Under the pieces are notes generated by a model. It was not told where the DNA came from, did no database searches, and saw only the letters and a program-made list of their open reading frames with translations. The translations under genes were made by a program, and so were the position numbers. Shown here one piece after another: positions 1 to 5,860 of a stretch of 8,160 nucleotides of DNA (position 1 is its first letter; each line of letters begins with the position of its first letter). The DNA is from Rhodocyclaceae bacterium (GTDB lineage: Bacteria > Pseudomonadota > Gammaproteobacteria > Burkholderiales > Rhodocyclaceae): assembly GCA_013821865.1 (NCBI GenBank), contig PNJM01000111.1, positions 1-8,160 of the forward strand, given 5' to 3'.

Positions 1-385
1 ATTCCTTCTTCGCCATGTCGTCGCTGACGGGATGGCTCTTGACATAATCCTGCAGGTAGGCGCGGATCAGCAGGGCCTGGCGCGCCAGTTCGATCTGCCC
101 GATCACTTCGGGCTTCTTGTCGAAGCCCTTCTTCTTCGACTCCTGCGTCAGGATCTCGCGGCGCACCAACTCCTCGCGCACCATGGTGCGCATCTCGGGG
201 CTGTCGGGCGCGCCCTGGGCCAGCTGCTCGCCCAGCAGGGCGTCGGCGCGGTTCTTGGGAATCGCGACGCCGTTGACGGTGGCGACCGCCTTGGCGCCGG
301 ATTTGGCTTCCTGCGCGAAGAGGGGCGCGTTGATCAGCAGGCCGGCAACGAGCAGGGCGGTCAGGCGGGGGAGGGAGCGAATCAT
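1..385 (-). CDS. Secreted peptidyl-prolyl cis-trans isomerase (SurA/PpiC-like), 5' part
   Basis: The 5' end of a gene that runs off the left edge; about 128 residues are visible. It starts with a Sec signal peptide (MIRSLPRL, then a hydrophobic core, then a likely cut at LFA|QE), so the product is periplasmic. The mature part opens with VATVNGVAIPKNRAD, continues with REELVRREILTQES and ends the window with YLQDYVKSHPVSDD. This is the helical SurA-N-like chaperone region that precedes the parvulin domain in betaproteobacterial PPIases of roughly 260 residues. The catalytic parvulin domain itself lies outside the window and is inferred. Such proteins assist folding of exported and outer-membrane proteins. 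Two adjacent ATGs are possible (388 and 385); I chose 385 because AAGGA then sits 6 bases upstream, against 3 for the other. It lies 18 bp after bolA and is probably the last visible gene of the same operon. Confidence 0.85.
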   Translation of the reverse strand, partial: MIRSLPRLTALLVAGLLINAPLFAQEAKSGAKAVATVNGVAIPKNRADALLGEQLAQGAPDSPEMRTMVREELVRREILTQESKKKGFDKKPEVIGQIELARQALLIRAYLQDYVKSHPVSDDMAKKE

Positions 386-406
386 CATGTTTCCTTGTTG
401 TCGAGG

Positions 407-673
407 TTAATCGGTTTCTTCAGGCGCCAGGGCCTTGATGCTCAGGGCATGAATTTCCCTGCGCATCATGTTCCCAAGCGCGTCATAAATCAAGCGGTGG
501 CGCTCCAGCGTGCCCTTGCCGGCGAAGCGCGCTGAAACGATGGCCAGACGGTAATGCCCGCCGCCGCTTTTGGCGCCTTCGTGGCCGGCATGCCTGGCGC
601 TGTCGTCGATGATTTCCAGCCGCTGCGGATCGAGTGCCGCGAGGCGCTCCTGCATGGTGTCGACGACATTCAC
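407..673 (-). CDS. bolA: BolA family protein
   Basis: A complete 88-residue protein of typical BolA length. It shows the family pattern: an N-terminal helix (MQERLAALDPQRLEIIDDSA), the short segment HAGHEGAKSGGGHYRLAIVS, then GKGTLERHRLIYDALG and the C-terminal signature EIHALSIKALAPEE. The His of the IHALSIKA segment corresponds to the invariant BolA histidine that, in characterised homologues, helps bind a [2Fe-2S] cluster together with a monothiol glutaredoxin. BolA proteins act in the cytoplasm in Fe-S handling, redox response and morphology or biofilm control; the exact role here is inferred from family. The start is GTG at 673, which overlaps the TGA stop of the preceding yciI-like gene in a GTGA, so translation is probably coupled. 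The nearby ATG at 669 is out of frame. No glutaredoxin gene is seen in the window. Confidence 0.92.
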   Translation of the reverse strand: MNVVDTMQERLAALDPQRLEIIDDSARHAGHEGAKSGGGHYRLAIVSARFAGKGTLERHRLIYDALGNMMRREIHALSIKALAPEETD

Positions 674-972
674 GCCGGCAGCACCTGCTTGAACGGCCGC
701 ACCACGGTGCGCGCGAACACGCCCTGCGCGACATAGGGGTCGGCTTGCATCCAGGCTTCGGCCTCGGCGAGCGAAGCGAACGCGGCGACGATCAGGCTGC
801 CGCTGAAGCCCGCCGGGCCGGGGTCGGGCGAATCGATGGCCGGGCAGGGGCCGGCCAGCACCAAGCGGCCTTCGGCCTGCAGCTGCTTCAGGCGCTCGAG
901 ATGCGCCGGGCGGGCGGCGAGGCGCTTGTCCAGGCTGCCGGTGGCGTCGTCGCCGATCAGTGCATACAGCAT
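670..972 (-). CDS. yciI: YciI family protein
   Basis: A 100-residue protein with the YciI layout, a small ferredoxin-like fold. It begins [19 protein letters not shown], followed by RPAHLERLKQLQAEGRLVLAGP, the hydrophobic strand SGSLIVAAFASLAEAEAWM, and the segment ADPYVAQGVF followed by the C-terminal strand ending VVRPFKQVLPA. The conserved His (about residue 24) and the Asp of DPY (about 78) are the residues usually cited as a putative active site in this family; the substrate is unknown. It is expected in the cytoplasm. The ATG start shares one base with the TAA stop of the upstream yciB/ispZ gene (TAATG), and its own TGA overlaps the GTG start of bolA. It is therefore translationally wedged between the two, which supports a single operon. 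The open frame runs further upstream, but only from overlap with the neighbouring gene. Confidence 0.9.
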   Translation of the reverse strand: MLYALIGDDATGSLDKRLAARPAHLERLKQLQAEGRLVLAGPCPAIDSPDPGPAGFSGSLIVAAFASLAEAEAWMQADPYVAQGVFARTVVRPFKQVLPA

Positions 973-1505
973 TATTTCTTTTCCTCGACGTATTTCGACA
1001 GCATGGCGCCCTGGGCGATCACGAAAACCAGCATCAGGCCCATGCTGCCGAACAGCTTGAAATTCACCCACGTATCGGTGGAGAAATTGAAGGCGACGAA
1101 CAGGTTGGCGAGGCCCATGACGGCGAAGAAGGCGATCCAGCTGGTGTTGAGCCGGCCCCAGACGTGCTCGGGCAGTTCGAGCTGCTCCTTCATCATGACG
1201 CGGATCAGGTTCTTCTTGAACAGCAGCGCCGAGACGAGCAGCGTCAGGCCGAACAGCCAGTAGAGCACGGTCGGCTTCCACTTGATGAAAGTCTCGTCCT
1301 GCAGATACAGGGTCGCCCCGCCGAACACCGCGATGATGGCCAGGCTCACCCACAGCATCGCATCAATCTTGCGGTGGCGGAACCAGACCCAGGCGATCTG
1401 GATCACGGTTGCGCCGATGGCTACCGCCGTGGCCGCAAAAATGCCGAAAACCTTGTAGGCGAGGAAAAAGAGAATGACCGGGAAGAGGTCGAACAGTAAC
1501 TTCAT
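972..1505 (-). CDS. ispZ: YciB/IspZ septation-type inner membrane protein
   Basis: A 177-residue integral inner-membrane protein. The first residues, [20 protein letters not shown], are nearly diagnostic of the YciB/IspZ (intracellular septation protein A) family. Further hydrophobic segments follow: [72 protein letters not shown] and [15 protein letters not shown]. The total length and the [11 protein letters not shown] segment fit the family. YciB proteins are linked to cell envelope maintenance and, with YciA/DcrB-type partners, to division and envelope homeostasis; the mechanism is not settled. I chose ATG at 1505 because homologues start MKxLFDLFP. A TTG at 1514, directly after the msrB stop and 5 bases from GAAGG, would add three residues (MPY) and has the better ribosome binding site. 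It lies immediately after msrB and overlaps yciI by one base. Confidence 0.92.
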   Translation of the reverse strand: MKLLFDLFPVILFFLAYKVFGIFAATAVAIGATVIQIAWVWFRHRKIDAMLWVSLAIIAVFGGATLYLQDETFIKWKPTVLYWLFGLTLLVSALLFKKNLIRVMMKEQLELPEHVWGRLNTSWIAFFAVMGLANLFVAFNFSTDTWVNFKLFGSMGLMLVFVIAQGAMLSKYVEEKK

Positions 1506-1514
1506 GTATGGCAA

Positions 1515-1985
1515 TTATGCCTTCTCGGGCTCGCCGCGTCCATCGCGCTCCAGCTTCAGCGAGGCCGAGTTGATGCAGAAGCGCAGCCCGGTGGGCGCCG
1601 GCCCGTCCGGAAAGACGTGGCCGAGGTGGGCGCCGCAGGCGCGGCACAGCACTTCGGTGCGGCGCATGAAATGGCTGTTGTCCTCGACCGTAGCGATGTT
1701 CGCGGCCTCCGCCGGCTGCGTGAAGCTGGGCCAGCCGCAGCCGGAATCGAATTTGGCATCGGCCTCGAACAGCGCTGTGCCGCAGCAGACGCAGCGATAC
1801 ATGCCAGGGTCGTGGCAATCCCAGTACTCGCCGGTGAAGGCGTGCTCGGTGCCCTTCTCGCGCGCCACGTGGTACTGCTCCGGCGTGAGCTGCGCGCGCC
1901 ATTCGGCGTCAGTTTTTTTAGTTACGGCCGCTCCGCTTAACGCCGATGAAGCCGGCGTTAGCCCCCACTGAAACTTCGTTTTCAT
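1515..1985 (-). CDS. msrB: Peptide-methionine (R)-S-oxide reductase MsrB, internal start
   Basis: This is the 3' part of the fused frame, probably also translated alone as 156 residues from ATG 1985, which has GAGAGG about 6 bases upstream. MsrB reduces methionine-R-sulfoxide in proteins back to methionine, with thioredoxin as the usual reductant. Visible family features are the start of the core [17 protein letters not shown] (from about residue 22), the zinc ligands C65xxC68 (CVCC) and C114xxC117 (CRAC), GCGWPSF (Cys83), the His of GHVFPDGP (His123) and catalytic Cys137 in RFCINSASL. All key residues are present and length is normal. The first 20 residues ([20 protein letters not shown]) are not family-like and are encoded by DNA containing an 8-bp-stem inverted repeat. 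They look like sequence added by a small repeat. No signal peptide is present, so it is cytoplasmic. ispZ follows directly. Confidence 0.93.
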   Translation of the reverse strand: MKTKFQWGLTPASSALSGAAVTKKTDAEWRAQLTPEQYHVAREKGTEHAFTGEYWDCHDPGMYRCVCCGTALFEADAKFDSGCGWPSFTQPAEAANIATVEDNSHFMRRTEVLCRACGAHLGHVFPDGPAPTGLRFCINSASLKLERDGRGEPEKA

Positions 1986-3236
1986 GCTTGCCTCTCTCTG
2001 CTGAGCTTGTCGAAACATGCGTTGGTTATTGCGGCTCCACCACAGGGCGAGCGGCCCGCAGGCGCAGCCGATGCCCAGGCTGCCGAAGGCCAGCCCCCAG
2101 GCGAGCGGGTCGCCTTTGCCGCCGGCGGCATCCAGCACCACGCCGAACGCCAGCGGCCCGAGGAAGCCGGCCCCGAAGCCCAGGAACGAGTAGACAGCCA
2201 ATACCGCGCCGCGTTTCCCGGCCGGAGCCGCCGCCATCACGCCGGCGGTCAGCGCCGCCGAATCACCCATCACCGCGATGAAGTGCAGCGAGACGAGTGC
2301 CAGCGTCAGCCACCAGGCGACCGGCGCGGAAAACCCGGCCAGCCAGGCCAGCACCGCCGAGGCCGCCATCACCGTGACGATATACCTGCGCCGGCCGAAG
2401 CGCCCGGCGAGTTCGTTGCCGAGAATGCTGGCGGGAATCCCGAGCAGGTTGATGGCCGCGGCGGCGGCAGCCGGCTCCCAGGGAATGTCCGTATTGGGCG
2501 AGAGGGTATAGGCAAAGGCGATGAAGGCCACCATCCACGAACGCAGGCCGAACAGCTCCCAGGAGTGGGCGGCATAGCCCAGCACGTAGCCGAGGATGGC
2601 GCGGTCGGCCAGCACTGGCCGCACGTCGAGCAGGGCGGGCGAAGCATGGGGATGGAACTCCGGCGTCACCGGCGCCAGCGCCCGCAGCACGAGGGCGCCC
2701 GCGGCGAGCGGGCCGATGCCGCAGAGGATGAAGGCCCATTGCCAGTCGAGCCGCGCTTCGAGCCAGCCGCCGAGGAGCAGGGAAAGGCTGGCGCCGATGC
2801 CGAAGGAAGAAGTGTAGAAAGCGATGTAGCGGCTCTGCAAAGTGCCCGGCACGCGATCGGTCAGCGCCTTCAGCCCCGGCATGTAGGTGCCGGCCAGTCC
2901 GGCCCCGGCGATGGCCTGGAACAGCGCGCCGCTCGCCACGCCCTGCGCGAAGAGGCCAAAGCCCAGCGTGCCCGCGATGGCCAGCAGCGTCGAGAAGAAA
3001 TACACCCGCCGCGCATCGATGCGGTCGGTGAGTGCCGAGAGCAGCGGCACGGCCGCCGCGTAGCCGGCGAAAAAGATGCCGCCGATCAACCCGGCCTCCG
3101 CGCCGCTCATGCCCCAGGCGTCGCGCAGCGGCGCAAGCAGCGCCGGGTAGACGGAAAACCCCGTCATGCTCAGCACTTCGGCCACGCAGAGCAGGACGAC
3201 GATGCGGATGCCTGGGTTGTTCGATTCGGTCTGCAT
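1515..3236 (-). CDS. MFS transporter fused in frame to MsrB
   Basis: One uninterrupted frame of 573 residues. Residues 1-400 are a 12-helix major facilitator transporter. The loop after helix 2 has [12 protein letters not shown] (motif-A type), and the matching loop in the second half has [12 protein letters not shown]. The last helix ends near residue 400 ([13 protein letters not shown]). Only about 17 residues later, at Met 418, the sequence becomes a complete methionine sulfoxide reductase B. A transporter substrate cannot be assigned. With 12 helices both ends should be cytoplasmic, where MsrB works, so a membrane-tethered MsrB is topologically possible. The ATG at 3236 has no ribosome binding site and lies 13 bases from a TATACT box, so the message may be nearly leaderless. 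A longer frame reaches 3338 but would invade the divergent gene. Alternatively the fusion is artefactual: a one-base shift near 2030 exposes a TAA at the natural end of the transporter. Confidence 0.75.
   Translation of the reverse strand: MQTESNNPGIRIVVLLCVAEVLSMTGFSVYPALLAPLRDAWGMSGAEAGLIGGIFFAGYAAAVPLLSALTDRIDARRVYFFSTLLAIAGTLGFGLFAQGVASGALFQAIAGAGLAGTYMPGLKALTDRVPGTLQSRYIAFYTSSFGIGASLSLLLGGWLEARLDWQWAFILCGIGPLAAGALVLRALAPVTPEFHPHASPALLDVRPVLADRAILGYVLGYAAHSWELFGLRSWMVAFIAFAYTLSPNTDIPWEPAAAAAAINLLGIPASILGNELAGRFGRRRYIVTVMAASAVLAWLAGFSAPVAWWLTLALVSLHFIAVMGDSAALTAGVMAAAPAGKRGAVLAVYSFLGFGAGFLGPLAFGVVLDAAGGKGDPLAWGLAFGSLGIGCACGPLALWWSRNNQRMFRQAQQREASMKTKFQWGLTPASSALSGAAVTKKTDAEWRAQLTPEQYHVAREKGTEHAFTGEYWDCHDPGMYRCVCCGTALFEADAKFDSGCGWPSFTQPAEAANIATVEDNSHFMRRTEVLCRACGAHLGHVFPDGPAPTGLRFCINSASLKLERDGRGEPEKA
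1938..1960. repeat. Inverted repeat in msrB 5' region
   Basis: Arms TAACGCCG (1938-1945) and CGGCGTTA (1953-1960) are perfect reverse complements around a 7-base loop. They lie inside the unusual N-terminal extension of MsrB, encoding part of [11 protein letters not shown]. The arrangement suggests a small mobile or REP-like palindrome inserted between the transporter and msrB. In the mRNA it would form a hairpin shortly after the internal msrB start codon. Confidence 0.6.
2001..2014. repeat. CTGAGCTTGTCGAA short repeat motif
   Basis: The motif CTGAGCTTGTCGAA (TTCGACAAGCTCAG on the coding strand) matches, from memory, the core of a short palindromic repeat family scattered in many proteobacterial genomes. 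Here it lies exactly at the transporter-MsrB junction and encodes FRQAQ of the linker. Only one copy is in the window, so its repeat status rests on prior knowledge and not on this sequence. Confidence 0.4.
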
Positions 3237-3248
3237 GTTGATGCGGGA

Positions 3249-3256
3249 AGTATAAT
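3249..3256. promoter_or_regulatory. Overlapping divergent -10 boxes
   Basis: The octamer AGTATAAT sits in the 68-bp gap between the divergent MFS and LRV-repeat genes. Read on the plus strand it contains TATAAT (3251-3256), a perfect sigma-70 -10 box 48 bases before ATG 3305. Read on the minus strand it contains TATACT (3254-3249), 13 bases before ATG 3236. No convincing -35 was found for either direction, so both may depend on an activator; the two promoters would exclude each other. Promoter use is inferred. Confidence 0.45.
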
Positions 3257-3304
3257 CGGTCGCATCGGCCGGCGATTCTCGGCCGGGAAGGCCCCCTTTC
3301 CCCC

Positions 3305-4195
3305 ATGAATAACGATCGGCGCCCACAACGCGAAGCATGGCCCTTGTCGGCGACGGTCATCACCTCGCTCGCCGTTTCGGCAACGGTGGGCCTGGCGATG
3401 GTGGCGTACGTGTTCGCCGTCGCCGGCGGCAGCGTCCACGGCCGCCTCGTCGCCCTGCTGCCCATCTTCTTCTTCGCCGCCTTCGCCACCGCCATGATAA
3501 TTTTCTGGGCGGTGTATTTCATCGTCGCCCGGATTGCGCGCGAGTTCGGCGGCGGTAAGGTCGGCGCGCGCGAGCATGGCATCGCCGTGCTGCTCACTTT
3601 CCTTGCCGTCAGCGCCTTCCACTACATGCAGGGGCTGGGCATGCGGCAGCTGCTGCATGAGCGGGAGTCGCCATCCGTCCGGGCGGGCAGCTGCCCGGAG
3701 CGTATGGAGTGCCTGCCGCTGCGCTCCGCCGATGAACTGGCAGGCGCGGATGCGCAGGAACGCATGCGCATCGCCGAGCGCGGCCGGCTTAACGCGGAAA
3801 CTTTCGCGCTGCTCATGCGCGACGCCGATCCGCGCGTCCGGGCGACGCTGGCGCGCCGCGCCGACTTGCCCGTCGAACTGCTGGATCGCCTGGCCGGCGA
3901 CCGCATGGCGGAAGTACGCGAAGCCGTCGCCCTCTCGCCGCGCACCGGCGACGACGCGATGAACCGGCTGGCTTTCGATCGCAAGGAGAGCGTGCGGCTG
4001 GCGCTGGCGCGCAACAGGAATGCGCCGCCTACCGCGCTGGATGCGCTGGCGGGAAGCCCATCGAACGCCATCCGCGAGCTGGTGGCCGCCCACCCGAACG
4101 CCAGCGAGCCGGTGCTGCAGCGCCTGCTCAACGGAAGCTCGGATCGGGCGGAGCAGATGGCCTGGGAGCGATTGCGGAGCGGGAAGGTGCGGTAG
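3305..4195 (+). CDS. Membrane protein with five LRV/HEAT-like repeats
   Basis: A 296-residue protein of unknown function. Residues 1-12 are basic. Three hydrophobic helices follow at about 17-40, 48-75 and 92-110, with a basic loop ([17 protein letters not shown]) between the second and third. The positive-inside rule places the N-terminus and this loop in the cytoplasm and the C-terminal domain in the periplasm. From residue 147 come five repeats of exactly 26 residues, starting at 147, 173, 199, 225 and 251. They follow the pattern D..[23 protein letters not shown], which resembles the leucine-rich-repeat-variant (LRV) family, a right-handed alpha/3-10 solenoid used for binding. Two cysteines (130 and 136) lie just before the repeats; classical LRV proteins carry a cysteine-rich Fe-S region there, but two cysteines fit a disulfide better. 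No clear ribosome binding site is seen: GGGAAGG is about 14 bases away and can pair with CCTTTCCC. It is divergent from the MFS gene. Confidence 0.8.
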   Translation: MNNDRRPQREAWPLSATVITSLAVSATVGLAMVAYVFAVAGGSVHGRLVALLPIFFFAAFATAMIIFWAVYFIVARIAREFGGGKVGAREHGIAVLLTFLAVSAFHYMQGLGMRQLLHERESPSVRAGSCPERMECLPLRSADELAGADAQERMRIAERGRLNAETFALLMRDADPRVRATLARRADLPVELLDRLAGDRMAEVREAVALSPRTGDDAMNRLAFDRKESVRLALARNRNAPPTALDALAGSPSNAIRELVAAHPNASEPVLQRLLNGSSDRAEQMAWERLRSGKVR

Positions 4196-4319
4196 GGGAG
4201 AGGAACAAAGGGTATCGTTTCGGCGCCGTCTGGCCCAGTTCGCTCGCTGCAATCGGCAGGCCGCGTTTCCCCTCGCATGCTATCGAGGAACCGGATTGCC
4301 TACGCGCCTCGAACCGATC
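4196..4319. other. Gap between convergent genes, nothing recognised
   Basis: This non-coding stretch separates the stop of the LRV-repeat gene from the terminator of the convergent outer-membrane gene. I see no gene, promoter or clear terminator for the plus-strand gene in it. Confidence 0.5.
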
Positions 4320-4345
4320 AAAAAAACCCCGGCTGAAACCGGGGT
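4320..4345 (-). terminator. Intrinsic terminator of the beta-barrel gene
   Basis: On the minus strand the stem ACCCCGG / CCGGGGT (7 bp, 6-base loop) is followed at once by a run of seven T. It begins 21 bases after the stop of the outer-membrane protein gene. This is a textbook Rho-independent terminator. The plus-strand side has no T tract, so it should act mainly in one direction. Confidence 0.93.
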
Positions 4346-4366
4346 CTGTCGCGGTACCTGGAGTAA

Positions 4367-4987
4367 TCAGAACTTGAACACGACGCCCGCCGACACAAGA
4401 CTAACATCGGCTTCGCCCGTGGTGTTTTTGTCACCCAGATTATTGAACTGTTCGTACTCGACGCGAACCCCAACCTGCTTGCTGATGTTATAGGTTGCGC
4501 CAACACCCCAGAGGGTCTTCCACTTGGTAGCGCTAGCCGATCCGCTTGCCGTACCCCCGGGACCGCTCGCCGAAACGTTGGCTTCGACCTTCGCATCGAT
4601 AGTTCCGACCTTTCCGAATACTGAGAATGCGTCGTTGATCGGCAGTATGCCAACGGCCGCGACATTCCAACCAGTCGCTTTCACACTAGCACTGGCAGAG
4701 CCGCCGGTGAAACTGGCCGAGTACGTCGCCTTGCCTAAGTCAATATAGCCGCCCTCAACCGCAAAGTTCTGGTTGAACTGATAACCAAGCTGGAGTTTGT
4801 AACCGGTATCGTTCTTGTCCAAAGAAGATGACACGCCTGTGGCTCCAGCAGAAACCAGTGCGCTGTCGATATCGTTCTTGTTGATATCCGCACTGGAGCG
4901 GCCTACCGACCCGACAACGTAGATATCACCAGCGAAGACAGGCGCCGCAGAGAGGGTAAGGAGGGCGATTGCAGCAAGCTTTTTCAT
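4367..4987 (-). CDS. Outer-membrane beta-barrel protein (OmpA-like/OMP_b-brl)
   Basis: A 206-residue protein with a clear Sec signal peptide (MKKLAAIALLTLSAAPVFA|GD). The mature 187 residues alternate polar and hydrophobic in the way of short membrane strands: DIYVVGSVGRSS, GYKLQLGYQF, FAVEGGYIDLGKATYSASF, WNVAAVGILPI, AFSVFGKVGTIDAK, WGVGATYNI, VGVRVEYEQF and VSLVSAGVVFKF. That is eight candidate strands, and the protein ends in the C-terminal Phe required for BAM-mediated outer-membrane insertion. It fits the OmpA-transmembrane or generic outer-membrane beta-barrel family. There is no peptidoglycan-binding OmpA domain. Loops are rich in Ser, Gly and Ala. AAGGGAG lies 10 bases before ATG 4987. 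The gene is monocistronic, with its own promoter and a strong terminator, and its DNA is visibly AT-richer than its neighbours, which may mean transfer or simply high-expression codon choice. The specific function is unknown. Confidence 0.85.
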   Translation of the reverse strand: MKKLAAIALLTLSAAPVFAGDIYVVGSVGRSSADINKNDIDSALVSAGATGVSSSLDKNDTGYKLQLGYQFNQNFAVEGGYIDLGKATYSASFTGGSASASVKATGWNVAAVGILPINDAFSVFGKVGTIDAKVEANVSASGPGGTASGSASATKWKTLWGVGATYNISKQVGVRVEYEQFNNLGDKNTTGEADVSLVSAGVVFKF

Positions 4988-5030
4988 TCTAAAGAAACTC
5001 CCTTTGCGAAGTAGATTAAAAATCCAACAC

Positions 5031-5059
5031 AGTATAAGTCAAATGAATAACTCGCACAA
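5031..5059 (-). promoter_or_regulatory. Promoter of the beta-barrel gene
   Basis: On the minus strand, TATACT (5036-5031, five of six to the -10 consensus) follows TTGTGC (5059-5054, three of six to the -35 consensus) with an ideal 17-base spacer. The transcript would start near 5024 and leave a leader of about 37 bases. The weak -35 sits directly against the tandem repeats at 5061-5104, which suggests regulation there. An overlapping TTGACT could serve as an alternative -35, but no good -10 goes with it. Confidence 0.6.
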
Positions 5060-5060
5060 G

Positions 5061-5104
5061 TTTAGCATCGTCCCGTGTTTAGCATCGTCCCGGTTTCAGC
5101 ATCG
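5061..5104. repeat. Tandem 15-bp repeats upstream of the beta-barrel promoter
   Basis: TTTAGCATCGTCCCG occurs twice without mismatch (5061-5075 and 5078-5092, period 17). A third, partial copy, TTTCAGCATCG, lies at 5094-5104. The array abuts the -35 box of the outer-membrane gene, so it could be a set of regulator-binding sites or a recent duplication. Only about 2.5 copies are present. Confidence 0.75.
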
Positions 5105-5143
5105 CCTTCGTAAAACTTGCGCCGTGGAGCGATCCTCAAAAGC

Positions 5144-5156
5144 CTCAAACTTTGAG
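5144..5156. promoter_or_regulatory. Perfect palindrome CTCAAA-C-TTTGAG
   Basis: A 13-bp perfect inverted repeat with a single central base, preceded by a further CTCAAA half-site at 5135-5140, 9 bases before the start of the palindrome. It lies in the gap between two divergent envelope loci and has the shape of an operator for a dimeric regulator. The regulator is unknown; by chance such a site is not very rare. Confidence 0.35.
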
Positions 5157-5269
5157 ATGCGTTACGACTGGTGCTGGTGCCATAAGGACAATCGATGACT
5201 ATGGGATTGTCAGCGGCAGCTATTGGTCCCTTGCGACATTGGCCGAATGGGCTGACGCATAGAGCCGAG
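5157..5269. other. Intergenic stretch without recognisable gene
   Basis: This is the middle of the 373-bp gap between the beta-barrel gene and the glycine-zipper gene. Short open frames cross it, but they lack family resemblance, a ribosome binding site or normal codon use, and one runs into the next gene out of frame. I see nothing else here. Confidence 0.5.
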
Positions 5270-5294
5270 TTACATTCCCTTACAAATTCTCACA
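5270..5294 (+). promoter_or_regulatory. Three 10-bp-phased TTACA boxes
   Basis: TTACA at 5270-5274, TTACA at 5280-5284 and TCACA at 5290-5294 are spaced exactly 10 bases apart, one helical turn. They lie 67-91 bases before the glycine-zipper ATG. Phased direct repeats like these are typical of OmpR-family response-regulator sites; the first two differ from the reverse complement of the CpxR box (TTTAC, 5 bases, TTTAC) at only the first base of each half. Downstream, no strong -35 is seen, which fits an activated promoter. The binding protein is inferred. Confidence 0.45.
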
Positions 5295-5360
5295 CTCGGG
5301 ACATGGTTTTGGTGGCGTTTTTCGCTAACCTGATGTCACCGCAACCTGATGGAGATTGTA

Positions 5361-5768
5361 ATGAACCGGAAATTTGGAATTGCTGCGACTTTGATCGCGG
5401 CAGGCTTGATGTTCACCAATGCGGCCTCGGCTGGTGAGGCGGTTCTGGGCGCTGCCATCGGCGGTGGCGCCGGCGCGGTGGTGGGCCACAGCATCGGCGG
5501 GCGGGGCGGCGCCCTGGTCGGCGGTGCCCTGGGCGCCGCCGCGGGTGTGGCTATCGGCGGCGACCATCACCGCGCCTATGTCGTAACCGCCGCGCCCCCC
5601 GTCCATTATTACGAGGCGCCGGTTGTCGTCGCCCCTCTCGCCCCGATCGTCGTGGGGCATCGCTCCGTCTACTATGCGGGCCATGGAGGTTACGCCTACC
5701 ACCAGCCGCAACGCCGTGGCCATGATCGGGGTCACGGCTCGGGGCATGGCCGGGGGCACGACGATTAA
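5361..5768 (+). CDS. Exported glycine-zipper protein with His-rich tail
   Basis: A 135-residue protein. Residues 1-24 are a Sec signal peptide (MNRKFGIAATLIAAGLMF..ASA|GE). Residues 27-67 form a glycine zipper with repeated GxxxG spacing (VLGAAIGGGAGAVVGHSIGG, then GGALVGGALGAAAGVAIGG), which favours tight helix packing in or at a membrane. A Pro/Val/Tyr-rich linker follows (about 72-115) and the tail from residue 119 is Gly-His-Arg rich (RGHDRGHGSGHGRGHDD), a plausible metal-binding segment. The likely site is the periplasm or outer membrane; no enzymatic role is evident. GGAG lies 6 bases before ATG 5361; the in-frame ATG at 5349 was rejected because it overlaps that site and spoils the signal peptide start. 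It is followed 92 bp later by a second Gly/His-rich exported protein on the same strand. The function is unknown. Confidence 0.85.
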   Translation: MNRKFGIAATLIAAGLMFTNAASAGEAVLGAAIGGGAGAVVGHSIGGRGGALVGGALGAAAGVAIGGDHHRAYVVTAAPPVHYYEAPVVVAPLAPIVVGHRSVYYAGHGGYAYHQPQRRGHDRGHGSGHGRGHDD

Positions 5769-5860
5769 GGCCGAATGCGGTGCGCTGGCGAGTATCCCCG
5801 CCCGCCATGAACCATGGCCCCGGCGCGGGGTCTAAAAGTTCAGTTTCGGGAGGACAAATC

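Noticed and set aside
1935..1961. Possible integron attC site (GCTTAAC ... GTTAGCC)
   Set aside because: The right-hand core box has a mismatch, the whole element is under 30 bases, no inner boxes are present and there is no integrase or cassette structure nearby.
2007..3308. 433-codon plus-strand open frame opposite the MFS gene
   Set aside because: It is an antisense shadow of a GC-rich gene: extremely Arg/Gly/Gln-rich, with no family resemblance, while the minus strand encodes a clear transporter.
3237..3338. Upstream extension of the MFS frame to an ATG at 3338
   Set aside because: It would overlap the 5' end of the divergent LRV-repeat gene, and the added residues look non-coding; the protein logically begins at MQTESNN.
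5061..5104. CRISPR array
   Set aside because: The repeats are 15 bp with 1-2 base gaps and only about 2.5 copies; there are no spacers and no cas genes.
5004..5198. 64-codon plus-strand open frame in the intergenic region
   Set aside because: It overlaps the promoter and tandem repeats of the beta-barrel gene, lacks a ribosome binding site and resembles nothing I recognise.
5195..5437. 80-codon plus-strand open frame
   Set aside because: It runs out of frame into the glycine-zipper gene, which has a much better start and signal peptide.
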